Below, one piece after another: positions 53,184 through 62,086 of a stretch of DNA of 64,000 nt (within the stretch, counting starts at the first letter, position 1; every line of letters starts with the position of its first letter). The notes under the pieces are model-generated. The model was not told the origin of the DNA. It did not search any database and worked only from the letters and a program-made list of their open reading frames with translations. The position numbers and the translations under genes are program-made. The stretch comes from an uncultured Clostridia bacterium. GTDB lineage: Bacteria > Bacillota > Clostridia > Lachnospirales > Anaerotignaceae. The stretch lies in NCBI GenBank assembly GCA_944378105.1, contig CALWGC010000005.1:34940-98939 (forward strand), read 5' to 3'.

Positions 53184-53877
53184 TATCATTGAAATCCAGA
53201 ACTTGAACAAAATTTATGACACCGGCGCCATTCAGGTCCATGCCCTCAAAGATGTCAACCTTACCATCCAAGAGGGGGAATATGTGGCCATCATGGGCAA
53301 AAGCGGTTCCGGCAAGTCCACGCTGATGAATATCCTTGGCTGTCTGGACCGGCCCACCAGTGGCAGCTATGTCCTCGATGGCATTGATGTGGCCAAGGAA
53401 AACCCAAAGCAAATTTCCTATATCCGCAATCAAAAAATTGGCTTTGTGTTTCAGTCCTTTAACCTCATTCCCCGTACCAGTGCCCTGAAAAATGTGGAAT
53501 TGCCCATGATTTATGGCCGTGTACCAGCCAAAGAGAGGCTGGAGCGGGCCAAGGAATTATTGGAAAAAGTGGGGCTGGGAGACCGGTTACATCATATGCC
53601 CAACGAAATTTCCGGCGGGCAAAAACAGCGGATTGCCGTGGCCCGTGCCTTGGCCAACCGCCCGGCCATTTTGTTGGCCGACGAACCAACGGGGAACCTC
53701 GATACGCCTTCCAGCGTGGAAGTGATGAACCTCTTTACCCAACTGAACCAAGAAGGGGTAACGGTCATTGTGGTTACCCACGAAGACGATATTGCGGCCT
53801 TTACCAACCGAATCATCCGGTTTCAAGATGGACAAATGATTGAGGATAAAAGGAGGGGCGAACATGCTGATTTTTGA
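53170..53877 (+). CDS. MacB/LolD-type ABC transporter ATPase
   Basis: 235 residues. Walker A GKSGSGKST, signature ISGGQKQR, Walker B ILLADEPTGNLD and the H-loop VVTHED, with the LolD/MacB-type opening IIEIQNLNKIYDTGAIQVHALKDV in the first 30 residues. It drives the permease encoded next. Start ATG 53170 (second ATG at 53176 possible). Overlaps both neighbours by 14 bases, so the three proteins are translated together. Confidence 0.95.
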   Translation: MAMRNIIEIQNLNKIYDTGAIQVHALKDVNLTIQEGEYVAIMGKSGSGKSTLMNILGCLDRPTSGSYVLDGIDVAKENPKQISYIRNQKIGFVFQSFNLIPRTSALKNVELPMIYGRVPAKERLERAKELLEKVGLGDRLHHMPNEISGGQKQRIAVARALANRPAILLADEPTGNLDTPSSVEVMNLFTQLNQEGVTVIVVTHEDDIAAFTNRIIRFQDGQMIEDKRRGEHADF

Positions 53878-55078
53878 GAATATCAAACTGGCCCTCTCCT
53901 CCATCCGGGTCAACAAAATGCGCTCCTTTTTGACCATGCTTGGCATGATCATTGGCATCAGTTCTGTCATTGCCATCGTTTCTTTGGGCGACACCATGCG
54001 CAGCGCCATTGCCAAGGAGTATGAAAACGTAGGTTCTACGCTGGGGTATTTGTATATCAATAGCCCCGACGGGTATTATACCGACGATTATCTGTTTACG
54101 GCAGACGATAAAGAATTGGTGCAGGAGGCCTTTGGTGATCGGCTGACCTATGTGGGGTTTAACTCGTCCAGCAAAGCCACCATGAAAAACGGCCGCGTGG
54201 TGAAAGAAGGCAATTTGATGGGGCTTTCTGAAAACCCCAGTGAATATAAAAAGCTGAATATCATCAAAGGCAAACTATTCAGCAATCTGGATGTGGAAAA
54301 CGCCCGTCCCTTTGTGATTTTGGAAGAAAAGGACGCCATGGAGCTGTTTGGTTCGGTGGATGTGGTGGGGCGAAGCATCCGGACGGTGATTGGATCGGAA
54401 ACGAAGGAATTGACCGTCACCGGGGTTTATCGGAATCAAGATTCGGCCTTGATGAAGCTGTTAAGCGGCAGCAATAATAACCGCTTTACGGCCTATGTGC
54501 CAGAAACGCTGATCTTCCCCAAAGGCAGTTCGGCATGGACGTTATATTTTTGCGTCAACCCTGCCTATGATGTCAACGAAGTGGGCAATCAAGTGGCCCG
54601 GTATGTGGCAAAGATCAAAAACAAAGACATCAGTCAAGTGATGTTCTATTCTGCCCAACAGGAAATGGGCACCATCGACAGCATGATGAGCGGACTGTCG
54701 GCGGTGGTGGGCGCCATTGCGGCCATTTCGCTGGTGGTAGGCGGTATTGGGATTATGAACATCATGCTGGTGTCGGTGACGGAGCGCACCCGGGAAATCG
54801 GGATTCGAAAGGCGCTGGGCGCCCGCACCCAGGATATTTTAAGCCAGTTTTTGATTGAAAGCGCCATCATTTCCGCCGCCGGCGGTGCCGTGGGTACGGC
54901 CCTTGGTATCGGGGTGGTGGCCATTGGCGGCATGTTTGTGGATATGGCGGTGGTGGTGAAGCCCCAAGTGGTTATCCTGGCGGTGGCGTTTTCGGCCATG
55001 GTGGGGATTTTCTTTGGGCTTTATCCGGCGGCCAAAGCGGCCAAGGCCGACCCCATTGAAGCACTGCGGTATGAATAA
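53864..55078 (+). CDS. MacB-type ABC transporter permease
   Basis: 404 residues. Opening NIKLALSSIRVNKMRSFLTMLGMIIGISSVIAIV contains the first helix, next a large external domain (residues about 45-270), then three helices with GGIGIMNIMLVSVTERTREIGIRKALGA in the FtsX-fold, ending AAKADPIEALRYE. Such mechanotransmission transporters move antimicrobial peptides, lipids or signals out of the cell instead of across the membrane by alternating access. With the adaptor and ATPase it makes a MacAB-like set. A terminator follows. Confidence 0.94.
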   Translation: MLIFENIKLALSSIRVNKMRSFLTMLGMIIGISSVIAIVSLGDTMRSAIAKEYENVGSTLGYLYINSPDGYYTDDYLFTADDKELVQEAFGDRLTYVGFNSSSKATMKNGRVVKEGNLMGLSENPSEYKKLNIIKGKLFSNLDVENARPFVILEEKDAMELFGSVDVVGRSIRTVIGSETKELTVTGVYRNQDSALMKLLSGSNNNRFTAYVPETLIFPKGSSAWTLYFCVNPAYDVNEVGNQVARYVAKIKNKDISQVMFYSAQQEMGTIDSMMSGLSAVVGAIAAISLVVGGIGIMNIMLVSVTERTREIGIRKALGARTQDILSQFLIESAIISAAGGAVGTALGIGVVAIGGMFVDMAVVVKPQVVILAVAFSAMVGIFFGLYPAAKAAKADPIEALRYE

Positions 55079-55096
55079 TGGCATTTTTAGAAAAAG

Positions 55097-55133
55097 AAAA
55101 AGCGTTTTGGTTGTTCACCAAAACGCTTTTTTT
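55097..55133. terminator. Bidirectional terminator between ABC operon and crotonase gene
   Basis: AAAAGCGTTTTGGT (55098-55111) pairs with ACCAAAACGCTTTT (55117-55130), with T runs on both strands. Confidence 0.93.
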
Positions 55134-55144
55134 GTAGTTTTGAT

Positions 55145-55945
55145 TTATTTACCGGTGAAAACGGCTGGTCTTTTTTCCATGAAAGCGGCAATGCCTTCTT
55201 TGGCATCGGCAGTGGAGAATAACAGACCGGTGACATCCCGTTCCAGTTCCAGTGCATCATCCAAATCCATTTCTTTGCCTCTGTTGATGGCAACTTTGCA
55301 CATGGCAATGGCCTTTGGTGCTTTGGAAAGGATGGTAGCCATCATTTCTTTTGCAGCAGGCAGCAATTCTTCTGGTTCTACGACTTTGTTCACCAAGCCG
55401 ATGGAAAGGGCTTCGTCTGCTTTTACCTGTCTTGCGGTGAAGATCAATTCTTTGGCAATGCCATAACCTACCAGTCTGGTCAGGCGCTGGGTGCCGCCAA
55501 AGCAAGGCATGATGCCCAGGTTTACTTCTGGCTGGCCAAATACGGCTTTGGTGGAAGCGATCCGGATATCGCAGGCCATGGCCACTTCGTTGCCGCCGCC
55601 CAAGGCATAGCCGTTGACAGCTGCAATGACAGGTTTTTCCAATTTTTCAATGGCGGTGCAAGCTTTTTGACCCAGTTCTGCACGGAGTCTGCCACCCATG
55701 GTATCCAGTGGTGCAAATTCGGAAATGTCGGCGCCGGCAATGAAGCCTTTGCCTTCGGCGGTGATGATGACACCCTGGATGGAGTCGTCTTGTGCGATGC
55801 AGTCCATGATGGTTACAATTTCGCCCAAGGTATCGCCGTTTAATGCGTTCAATGCTTTGGGACGGTTCATGGTCAAAACAGCAACGGCCCCGTCAATATC
55901 GATGATGATGTTTTGGATGCGTTCTTTCAGTTCTACTAATTTCAT
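55145..55945 (-). CDS. Enoyl-CoA hydratase (crotonase family)
   Basis: 266 residues. Oxyanion-hole loop AEGKGFIAGADISEF, both catalytic glutamates in GGGNEVAMACDI and FGQPEVNLGIMP, and GGTQRLTRLVG: the pattern of true hydratases such as crotonase (3-hydroxybutyryl-CoA dehydratase) of butyrate formation. It is alone; no thiolase, hydroxybutyryl-CoA dehydrogenase or butyryl-CoA dehydrogenase is near. Start 55945 with GGGGGAT about 11 bases upstream. Confidence 0.9.
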   Translation of the reverse strand: MKLVELKERIQNIIIDIDGAVAVLTMNRPKALNALNGDTLGEIVTIMDCIAQDDSIQGVIITAEGKGFIAGADISEFAPLDTMGGRLRAELGQKACTAIEKLEKPVIAAVNGYALGGGNEVAMACDIRIASTKAVFGQPEVNLGIMPCFGGTQRLTRLVGYGIAKELIFTARQVKADEALSIGLVNKVVEPEELLPAAKEMMATILSKAPKAIAMCKVAINRGKEMDLDDALELERDVTGLLFSTADAKEGIAAFMEKRPAVFTGK

Positions 55946-56124
55946 TGGATAAAATCCCCCTTTAAGAAAATAGGAATATCTCAATATGCCTTCCCTTTTA
56001 TTATACCCTTGTACTGGAAAAAAAGCAAGAACCGTATTCCCAAAACCGAACAGCTCTTTACAAAGCGCCTGCCAAACGGCTATAATGAAACCAGTGAGGA
56101 AAAAGGAGAGAAAGAGGTTTGCCT

Positions 56125-57339
56125 ATGAATACATTTGCTGCGCTGGGCCTTTCGGAAGGGCTTGCAGCGCGTTTAACCAAACAGGGTTTTACAGAGCCCA
56201 CAGCCATCCAACAGGCGGCAATTCCCGCCATCTTGGAGGGAAGAGAAGTCTGCGCCCAAAGCGAAACCGGCTCCGGCAAAACATTGGCCTATCTGTTGCC
56301 GCTGTTTCAATCACTGGATGTCCAAAAACGCACCACCCAGGCCCTGGTGCTTACCCCCACCCATGAATTGGCCGTGCAGGTGCACCGCCAAGCCCAGGCG
56401 TTGGAGACAGAAGGCACCATCAAAAGTGCCCTCATCATCGGCGGGGCCAATTTGCAGCGCCAGGCGGAAAAATTGAAAGAAAAGCCGCAGTTGGTCATTG
56501 GTTCGGCGGGGCGAATTTTGGAATGGATTCAAAAACGAAAAATCCAGGCCCATACGGTAACCCAGATTGTACTGGATGAAGCGGACCGACTGCTGGATGA
56601 AACCAATCTGGCTTCGGTGCAGGCCGTGGTGAAAACCACCCTGGCTTCTAACCGCCATGTGCAGCTGTTTTCTGCCTCCTTCGACGAAACGACTATGGAG
56701 CAGGCCCATGCGCTGCAAAAAGAAACGACGTTTTTGCAAAAAGAAGCAGCACTGTTACCGCGCTCGTTACACCATTATGCCATTTTGACAGAAAGCCGGG
56801 ATAAATTTGTACAAATCCGCAAGCTCTATGCGGCTTTGAAACCGCAGAGAGTGATGGTGTTCATCAATAACCCGGTGATGATCGATGTGACGGTGGAAAA
56901 ATTGCGCTATCACCACCTGAAAGCCGACGGGCTTTATGGCCTGGCCCAAAAACGGCGCCGCCAGGCAGCCATGGATGCCTTTCGGGAGGGACGGATTACG
57001 TTTTTGGTGGCCACAGACCTGGGGGCCCGGGGGCTGGACTTTGCCGATGTGGACTTGGTCATCAATTTGGATATTCCAGAACAGCCGGTGAACTATCAGC
57101 ACCGGGCCGGACGGACGGGGCGAAACGGCAAAGAGGGGACCGTCCTTTCTTTGGCAACGCCGTTTGAGAAAAAATGGCTGCGCAAATGCGAAAAACAGTT
57201 GGGCATTTCCATCTTGGAGCGAGAAATGGCCTTTGGGAAACTGGCCGAGCCGAAAAAAACGAAAAAATTGCCCACCCACGCCCCAAAATCTGCCCCAAAA
57301 CAAAAAAAATTACCAAGAAGTGCAAAAAAGCCATTGTAA
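56125..57339 (+). CDS. DEAD-box RNA helicase
   Basis: 404 residues. Q motif GFTEPTAIQQAAIP, motif I SETGSGKT, II LDEADRLLDE, III as SAS (usually SAT), V ARGLDFADVD and VI HRAGRTGRNG. After the helicase core only a short Lys/Pro-rich tail follows (about residues 370-404), so it lacks the long C-terminal RNA-binding domain of CsdA/DbpA and is nearer to short CshB-like helicases. Start ATG 56125 is 7 bases after AAAGAGG. Probably helps ribosome assembly or mRNA decay. Confidence 0.94.
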   Translation: MNTFAALGLSEGLAARLTKQGFTEPTAIQQAAIPAILEGREVCAQSETGSGKTLAYLLPLFQSLDVQKRTTQALVLTPTHELAVQVHRQAQALETEGTIKSALIIGGANLQRQAEKLKEKPQLVIGSAGRILEWIQKRKIQAHTVTQIVLDEADRLLDETNLASVQAVVKTTLASNRHVQLFSASFDETTMEQAHALQKETTFLQKEAALLPRSLHHYAILTESRDKFVQIRKLYAALKPQRVMVFINNPVMIDVTVEKLRYHHLKADGLYGLAQKRRRQAAMDAFREGRITFLVATDLGARGLDFADVDLVINLDIPEQPVNYQHRAGRTGRNGKEGTVLSLATPFEKKWLRKCEKQLGISILEREMAFGKLAEPKKTKKLPTHAPKSAPKQKKLPRSAKKPL

Positions 57340-57409
57340 CGGAACAAACTATGGTGTAGTATATCCATAGCACCAAAAAACCGCAGGACCCCTAAAGGAG
57401 GAATGAAAC

Positions 57410-57718
57410 ATGAGCGAAGAAAAACACACCCATGACTGTGATTGCGGCTGTGAAATGGAAGAAATGGAAACCATGACCTTGACGCTGGATGACGATACGG
57501 AACTGGAATGCGGCATCATTGGCGTATTTGATGTGGACAGCAAAGACTATATCGCCCTTTTGCCATTGGAAGATGAAACGGTTTTGATTTATGAATATAA
57601 AGAAAACGAAGATGGCGAAGTGGAACTGGGCCTCATCGAAGACGACGCCCTGTTTGAAAAAGTGACCGACGCGTTCTACGAACTGTGGGGCGAAGAGGAA
57701 GAAGACGAAGAAGAATAA
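57410..57718 (+). CDS. DUF1292 family protein with Cys/His-rich N-terminus
   Basis: 102 residues. The DUF1292 core is the acidic beta-rich part MTLTLDDDTELECGIIGVFDV through LIYEYKENEDGEVELGLIEDDALFEKV. In front of it sits a short cluster HTHDCDCGCEM that could bind metal. The C-terminus is nearly all Glu/Asp. Function is unknown. A second member lies at 61554. It follows the helicase by 70 bases, with AAAGGAGGAA before the ATG. Confidence 0.88.
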   Translation: MSEEKHTHDCDCGCEMEEMETMTLTLDDDTELECGIIGVFDVDSKDYIALLPLEDETVLIYEYKENEDGEVELGLIEDDALFEKVTDAFYELWGEEEEDEEE

Positions 57719-57727
57719 GAACCACAA

Positions 57728-57763
57728 AAAAAGCCTTGTTCTGTTGGAACAAGGCTTTTTCAT
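57728..57763 (+). terminator. Terminator after DUF1292 gene
   Basis: AAAAAGCCTTGTTC (57728-57741) pairs with GAACAAGGCTTTTT (57747-57760). Confidence 0.94.
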
Positions 57764-57777
57764 GGTAAAACGAAGGG

Positions 57778-57814
57778 AAAAAGCCGTTTTTTCAGACGAA
57801 AAGCGGCTTTTTTT
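57778..57814 (-). terminator. Terminator after the LysR gene
   Basis: AAAAGCCG (57778-57785) pairs with CGGCTTTT (57804-57811); it reads as a terminator on the minus strand with the T run complementary to the As at 57778-57782. Confidence 0.78.
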
Positions 57815-57829
57815 CGTATCTTGCACAAA

Positions 57830-58723
57830 CTATTCTTCTAAAAATAAATCGGCAAAGCTTTTGGCGGCATGGCTTAAGGCCACGTTTTTCAGACGGACAA
57901 TGCCAATGTGCCGCTTGGGTAGCGGTGGGTGCAGCGGGATTTCAAACAGCTGCTCCCCGTCCAGGAGCATACCGGAAAATTCCCGGGTGGCAAAGGTGAG
58001 CCCCAGATTGATTTTGGCAAAGGACATCAACAGGTCGCTGCTGCCCAGCTCCAAAATGGGTTCCAGTACCACCCCTTGGGTTTGGGCAAAGGCGTTTTGA
58101 TACCGCCGGGAGTTACTCAATTCCTCCAGCAAAAGCAGGGGGTAGTTGACAATATCAGAAAAGGCAAGGCCGGCTTCGCTTAGATGCTGAAACTTGGTGC
58201 CGCCCACCAGACAGTCGTGGATTTCCAAAATGGGAATCACTTCCAGGTCCTTATCTTCTTCAATGGGCAAATTGATGAAACAAAGGTCCACCACGCCGCT
58301 TTTTAAGAGCCGCAGGGATTCATAGGTGGTTTTGTTGGTCACTTTGATGGCAATTTGGGGATGGGCCAGGTTGTACTGTTCCAGATAGGGCATGAGGACA
58401 TTGGCAATGACGGTGTCGCTGGCCCCGATTTTGATTTCCCCGGCTTTTAACTGGACCATTTCCAGATATTTGTTTTCGGCCGTGTGGATGAGGGTGAGGG
58501 CCTGCTCCAAATATTCATATAACACGGCCCCTTCCGGCGTGGTGCGCACGCCTTTGGTGGTGCGGATCAAAAGGGGGGCGCCCATTTTGTCCTCCAACTG
58601 ATGGATGCTCATGCTGACGGCCGGCTGGGAGATGAACAGCTCCTTGGCCGCCGCCGACATGTTGCCGGTGCGTACGACGGTGCAAAAAATTTTATATAAA
58701 TCCAAGGGAATGTCGTATTCCAT
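57830..58723 (-). CDS. LysR family transcriptional regulator
   Basis: 297 residues. N-terminal helix-turn-helix FCTVVRTGNMSAAAKELFISQPAVSMSIHQLEDKMGAPLLIRTTKGV within residues 13-60, then the periplasmic-binding-like effector domain (EIKIGASDTVIANVLMPYLEQYN). Similar in outline to the CysL/CbbR branch. It has GGGAGG-type site upstream and no adjacent target operon; the gene on the other side (58862) is divergent and could be its target. Confidence 0.93.
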   Translation of the reverse strand: MEYDIPLDLYKIFCTVVRTGNMSAAAKELFISQPAVSMSIHQLEDKMGAPLLIRTTKGVRTTPEGAVLYEYLEQALTLIHTAENKYLEMVQLKAGEIKIGASDTVIANVLMPYLEQYNLAHPQIAIKVTNKTTYESLRLLKSGVVDLCFINLPIEEDKDLEVIPILEIHDCLVGGTKFQHLSEAGLAFSDIVNYPLLLLEELSNSRRYQNAFAQTQGVVLEPILELGSSDLLMSFAKINLGLTFATREFSGMLLDGEQLFEIPLHPPLPKRHIGIVRLKNVALSHAAKSFADLFLEE

Positions 58724-58861
58724 GATGCTTCCCTCCTTTGGGTGGCTCGTTTTCGTTTATTATAACAGACAAAAGCGGCACCTGCAACGGCGCGCCGTTT
58801 GCCTTTTGACGGATTTTGTGGTACGATGGGAGAAAAGAAGCCTTGGGGAGGTGCAGGAGAG

Positions 58862-59413
58862 ATGGCAGAAGAAAAAAGGTGGCAAGATTGTTTGAGCACG
58901 GATTTGATCCGTTGTAAGCAGGCGCTCAAAAACGACGCCTTTGATGTGGAAAAAATGGAATCGCTGTTTAACGAAATGCTGCTGCGCTATGGCGAAGCAA
59001 TCGAAGGCTTTGACGAGGGCATGGAAGTCATCTCCACCTACGAAAACCAGGCAGCTACGGCCTTTGCTTTGGGGAAAAACATTGGCTTGATTGTGGAGCG
59101 GCTTTCCATCATCCAAAAGGAAGGGTATCGCCCCGACGGTTTGACTCGCTTTTATTTATCCGACGGGGTGGAAGGAAGGCGGTACGATTATTCGTTTTTG
59201 GAAGTGCGGAAATTGATTTTGGAAGACGCCGCCTGGAACGAATATGAAAAAAACGAACTGCTGGATAAAATCGACGAGATTGAAACCATTTGCCAGGATT
59301 TGGATACGAAGAAAAATAAATGGAACCGGCTGCGGCCCTTTGTGGTTTGGTGTGCCGGAAAGGACGTGAAGGCGGCCATGCTGCTGCTCTCCCTCATTCA
59401 AAAAATCAACTGA
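58862..59413 (+). CDS. Conserved protein of unknown function, helical
   Basis: 183 residues, soluble, mostly helical and acidic. The C-terminal half (YEKNELLDKIDEIETICQDL, WNRLRPFVVWCAGKDVKAAMLLLSLIQKI) has an amphipathic helix and a hydrophobic end. No family recognised. It precedes mtaB by 14 bases on the same strand. AGGTGCAGGAG lies before the ATG. Confidence 0.7.
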   Translation: MAEEKRWQDCLSTDLIRCKQALKNDAFDVEKMESLFNEMLLRYGEAIEGFDEGMEVISTYENQAATAFALGKNIGLIVERLSIIQKEGYRPDGLTRFYLSDGVEGRRYDYSFLEVRKLILEDAAWNEYEKNELLDKIDEIETICQDLDTKKNKWNRLRPFVVWCAGKDVKAAMLLLSLIQKIN

Positions 59414-59427
59414 CGAAAGGAATCGAT

Positions 59428-60744
59428 ATGAAACGAGTTGCAAGTTTTGCCTTGGGCTGTAAAGTCAACCAAGTGGAAAGCGAAGCCATTGCCGAAGCCT
59501 TTGCCAAGCGGGGCTATGAGGTGGTGGCCGTGGACGAGGTGGCCGATGTCTATGTCATCAACACCTGCACCGTCACCAATGTGGGCGACAAAAAAAGCCG
59601 CCAGATGATTCGCAAAGTAAAACGGCAAAATCCCAAGGCCATTGTGGTAGCCGTGGGGTGCTATGCCCAAACGGCGGCGGGCGAAGTCAAAGAAATGGAA
59701 GGCGTCAACATCGTCCTGGGCACCAAAGGAAGAAACGAAATTGTAGATGAAGTGGAGCGCTATGAAGAAAGTTTGGGCGTGGTGGACCGGGTGACGGGCA
59801 TCATGCAGGAACATACCTTTGAACCCATTGCCGTCAGCAGTCTCCATGACCGGACACGGGCTTATTTAAAAATTCAAGACGGGTGCAGCCAGTTTTGCAG
59901 TTATTGCATCATCCCCTATGCCAGAGGCCCCGTCCGCAGCCGCCCGGAAGCAGACGTGGTGGCAGAAGTGGAGCGGTTGGTGGAAAACGGCTTTCGGGAA
60001 GTGGTGCTTACCGGCATCCATGTGGCAAGCTATGGCAAAGATTTGCACAACACCAATTTATTGCAAGTCATGGAAAAAATCCACCACATCGAGGGCTTGG
60101 AGCGGATTCGCTTTAGCTCCATTGAACCCAATGTCATTACGGAGGACTTTTTGGCGGGGCTGGCCCGGCTGCCCAAAGTGTGTCACCATTTCCACTTGTC
60201 ACTACAAAGCGGCTGTGACCGCACGTTAAAAGAAATGAACCGAAAATATGACACGGCCAGATATCGCGCCGCTGTGGCCGCCTTACGGGGTTTATGGAGC
60301 GATGTGGCGGTGACGACCGATATTATTGTGGGTTTTCCCGGCGAAACGGAAGAAGACTTTCAAGCAAGCATGGCCTTTGCCAAAGAAATGGCCTTTGCCA
60401 AAATCCATGTCTTCCCTTATTCCCCCAAACGGGGCACTCCGGCGGCCCAAAGAAAAGACCAGGTGGACCCCCAGCAAAAAGCCAGAAGGGCCAAAGAAAT
60501 GGGCCAGGTTTCCAAAGACTTGGCGGCCCAATTTTTGCAAAGCCAAATGGGAAAAACCGTGGAAGTCTTGGCCGAACGGGAAGTGGCTCCCGGCGTATGG
60601 GAAGGCCATACCTCCAATTATATCCCGGTGGATTTTGCGTCCGATTTGCCTTGCAAAAATCAGATGGTTTTTGTGGAATTGACGGGATTTTTAGGCGAAA
60701 AAGCCGAAGGAAAACGAGTCTTTGAAGCAAAAGAGCAGAAATAG
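59428..60744 (+). CDS. mtaB: tRNA t6A37 methylthiotransferase
   Basis: 438 residues. N-terminal methylthiotransferase domain with three cluster cysteines (ALGCKVNQ, INTCTVTN, AVGCYAQ), radical-SAM cysteines CSQFCSYC in the middle, and a C-terminal TRAM domain. The GCKVNQ start is the mark of MtaB (in place of MiaB's TYGCQMN). It converts threonylcarbamoyl-adenosine 37 to its 2-methylthio form in tRNA that reads ANN codons. It needs S-adenosylmethionine and two iron-sulfur clusters. Confidence 0.95.
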   Translation: MKRVASFALGCKVNQVESEAIAEAFAKRGYEVVAVDEVADVYVINTCTVTNVGDKKSRQMIRKVKRQNPKAIVVAVGCYAQTAAGEVKEMEGVNIVLGTKGRNEIVDEVERYEESLGVVDRVTGIMQEHTFEPIAVSSLHDRTRAYLKIQDGCSQFCSYCIIPYARGPVRSRPEADVVAEVERLVENGFREVVLTGIHVASYGKDLHNTNLLQVMEKIHHIEGLERIRFSSIEPNVITEDFLAGLARLPKVCHHFHLSLQSGCDRTLKEMNRKYDTARYRAAVAALRGLWSDVAVTTDIIVGFPGETEEDFQASMAFAKEMAFAKIHVFPYSPKRGTPAAQRKDQVDPQQKARRAKEMGQVSKDLAAQFLQSQMGKTVEVLAEREVAPGVWEGHTSNYIPVDFASDLPCKNQMVFVELTGFLGEKAEGKRVFEAKEQK

Positions 60745-60747
60745 TGT

Positions 60748-60776
60748 TTGCATAATGTGGCAATTTATATTATCAT
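60748..60776 (+). promoter_or_regulatory. Probable ireB promoter
   Basis: TTGCAT (60748-60753), 17 bases, TATCAT (60771-60776). Confidence 0.55.
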
Positions 60777-60811
60777 AGATATATTGAAGATCGTGTTGGG
60801 AGTGATCGCGT

Positions 60812-61078
60812 ATGGAAAGAAACTGGAATGAAACCATGCAATTTGATGGTTTAAGCAAAGACCTGGATAACGAAGCGAAACGGATTTTTTTGACGGTATA
60901 TGATGCTTTGCAGGAAAAAGGTTATAACCCGGTCAATCAGATTGTGGGCTACATCCTTTCCGGCGACCCAACCTATATCACCAGCTATAATAACGCCAGA
61001 AGCCTCATTCGCCGTTTGGAACGGGATGAATTGTTGGAAGAATTGGTAGAAAACTATATCGAAAACAACCGAAAATAA
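60812..61078 (+). CDS. ireB: IreB family regulatory phosphoprotein (DUF965)
   Basis: 88 residues. [28 protein letters not shown], in the middle, is the family core, and the C-terminus [12 protein letters not shown] is typical. In Enterococcus IreB is phosphorylated on N-terminal threonines by the PASTA kinase IreK and influences cephalosporin resistance; here Thr8 is the likely site. It opens a small operon with ruvX, a DUF1292 gene and probably rnj. Its usual upstream neighbour alaS is about 40 kb away. Confidence 0.94.
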   Translation: MERNWNETMQFDGLSKDLDNEAKRIFLTVYDALQEKGYNPVNQIVGYILSGDPTYITSYNNARSLIRRLERDELLEELVENYIENNRK

Positions 61079-61090
61079 ACAGGTGATTTT

Positions 61091-61543
61091 TTGCGTATCT
61101 TAGGTTTGGACTATGGGGATAAAACGGTTGGGGTGGCCATCAGTGACCCCTTTGGATGGACGGCCCAGGGTGTGACCATCATCCGCCGCAATAACCCCAA
61201 AGAATATAAACAAAGCATTGGTGAAATCCGCAAGTTGGTGGAGGAGTACGGCGTGGAAGAAATTGTGCTGGGCTATCCCCTCAATTTGGACGGCACCAAA
61301 AGCGAACGGTGTGAAAAAACGGAGGACTATCGGGTGAAGCTGCAAAACCGCTTTCCCCAAATTCCCGTAACCCTTTGGGACGAGCGACTGAGCACCGTGG
61401 CCGCCCATGCCTTTTTGATGGAAGGCGGTATGGACGGGAGAGAAAGAAAACAAGTGATTGACCAAATGGCGGCTGTGTATATCCTCCAAGGGTATCTGGA
61501 CTACCTGGCCAATCAGAAAAAACAAGAAGCGACCGACGAATAA
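61091..61543 (+). CDS. ruvX: Holliday junction resolvase-like YqgF/RuvX
   Basis: 150 residues from TTG 61091 (AGGTGA five bases before). RNase H-like fold: LGLDYGDKTVGVAISD, IVLGYPLNLDG and LWDERLST give the catalytic acidic residues (the Asp after LGL, Glu in WDER). In E. coli it processes the 5' end of pre-16S rRNA. Next gene follows by 10 bases. Confidence 0.95.
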   Translation: MRILGLDYGDKTVGVAISDPFGWTAQGVTIIRRNNPKEYKQSIGEIRKLVEEYGVEEIVLGYPLNLDGTKSERCEKTEDYRVKLQNRFPQIPVTLWDERLSTVAAHAFLMEGGMDGRERKQVIDQMAAVYILQGYLDYLANQKKQEATDE

Positions 61544-61553
61544 GGAGAAAACC

Positions 61554-61838
61554 ATGGAAGAATTTGAAGAATTTGAAACAATGATCCTCACCGACGAAGA
61601 CGGACAAGAGGTGGAATTTGCCATCATCGACAACACCGAATTGGACGGCACCACCTATCTGTTGGTGGTGGAAGCAGAACTGATTGACGATGAAAACGCC
61701 GAAGCGCTGATTTTGAAACAAGTGGGCGCAGACGAAGAAAACGTGGATTACGAATTGATTGAAGACGACGAAGAGTTTGATCGTGTGGCTGCTTTGTTCC
61801 AGCAGGGCGAAGACTATGATGTGGTGCTGGACGACTAA
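61554..61838 (+). CDS. DUF1292 family protein
   Basis: 94 residues, very acidic. Core FETMILTDEDGQEVEFAIIDNTELDGTTYLLVVEAEL lies in the first half and resembles the other DUF1292 gene in this window, but it has no cysteines at its N-terminus. Often encoded after ruvX in Clostridia. Function unknown. TAAGGAG overlaps the ruvX stop and serves as its ribosome binding site. Confidence 0.9.
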   Translation: MEEFEEFETMILTDEDGQEVEFAIIDNTELDGTTYLLVVEAELIDDENAEALILKQVGADEENVDYELIEDDEEFDRVAALFQQGEDYDVVLDD

Positions 61839-61865
61839 GTAAGAAGCAAAACAAAAGGTGCAGAT

Positions 61866-61908
61866 AAAGCCTGTTTGCAACATAGAACGGAAGAACAGGC
61901 TTTCTTTT
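61866..61908 (+). terminator. Terminator after the ireB-ruvX-DUF1292 operon
   Basis: AAAGCCTGTTT (61866-61876) and GAACAGGCTTT (61893-61903) pair, followed by CTTTT. The rest of the 248-base gap before rnj holds no gene I can see. Confidence 0.8.
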
Positions 61909-62086
61909 GCTGCACTGACCCTAAAAAAAGACAATGGTAGGACAAAAAGCGGCGAAATCCCCTTCTTGCAGGACGAGAAAAGGCAAAAAAGGGAGTGTTT
62001 TTGCTTTTGTTTTGGTGTTCTTTTCCAAGCAAAGTCCGTTTTTTAGCTGACATAGAGAATAAAAAAATAGAACAGGAGGAATTTTT

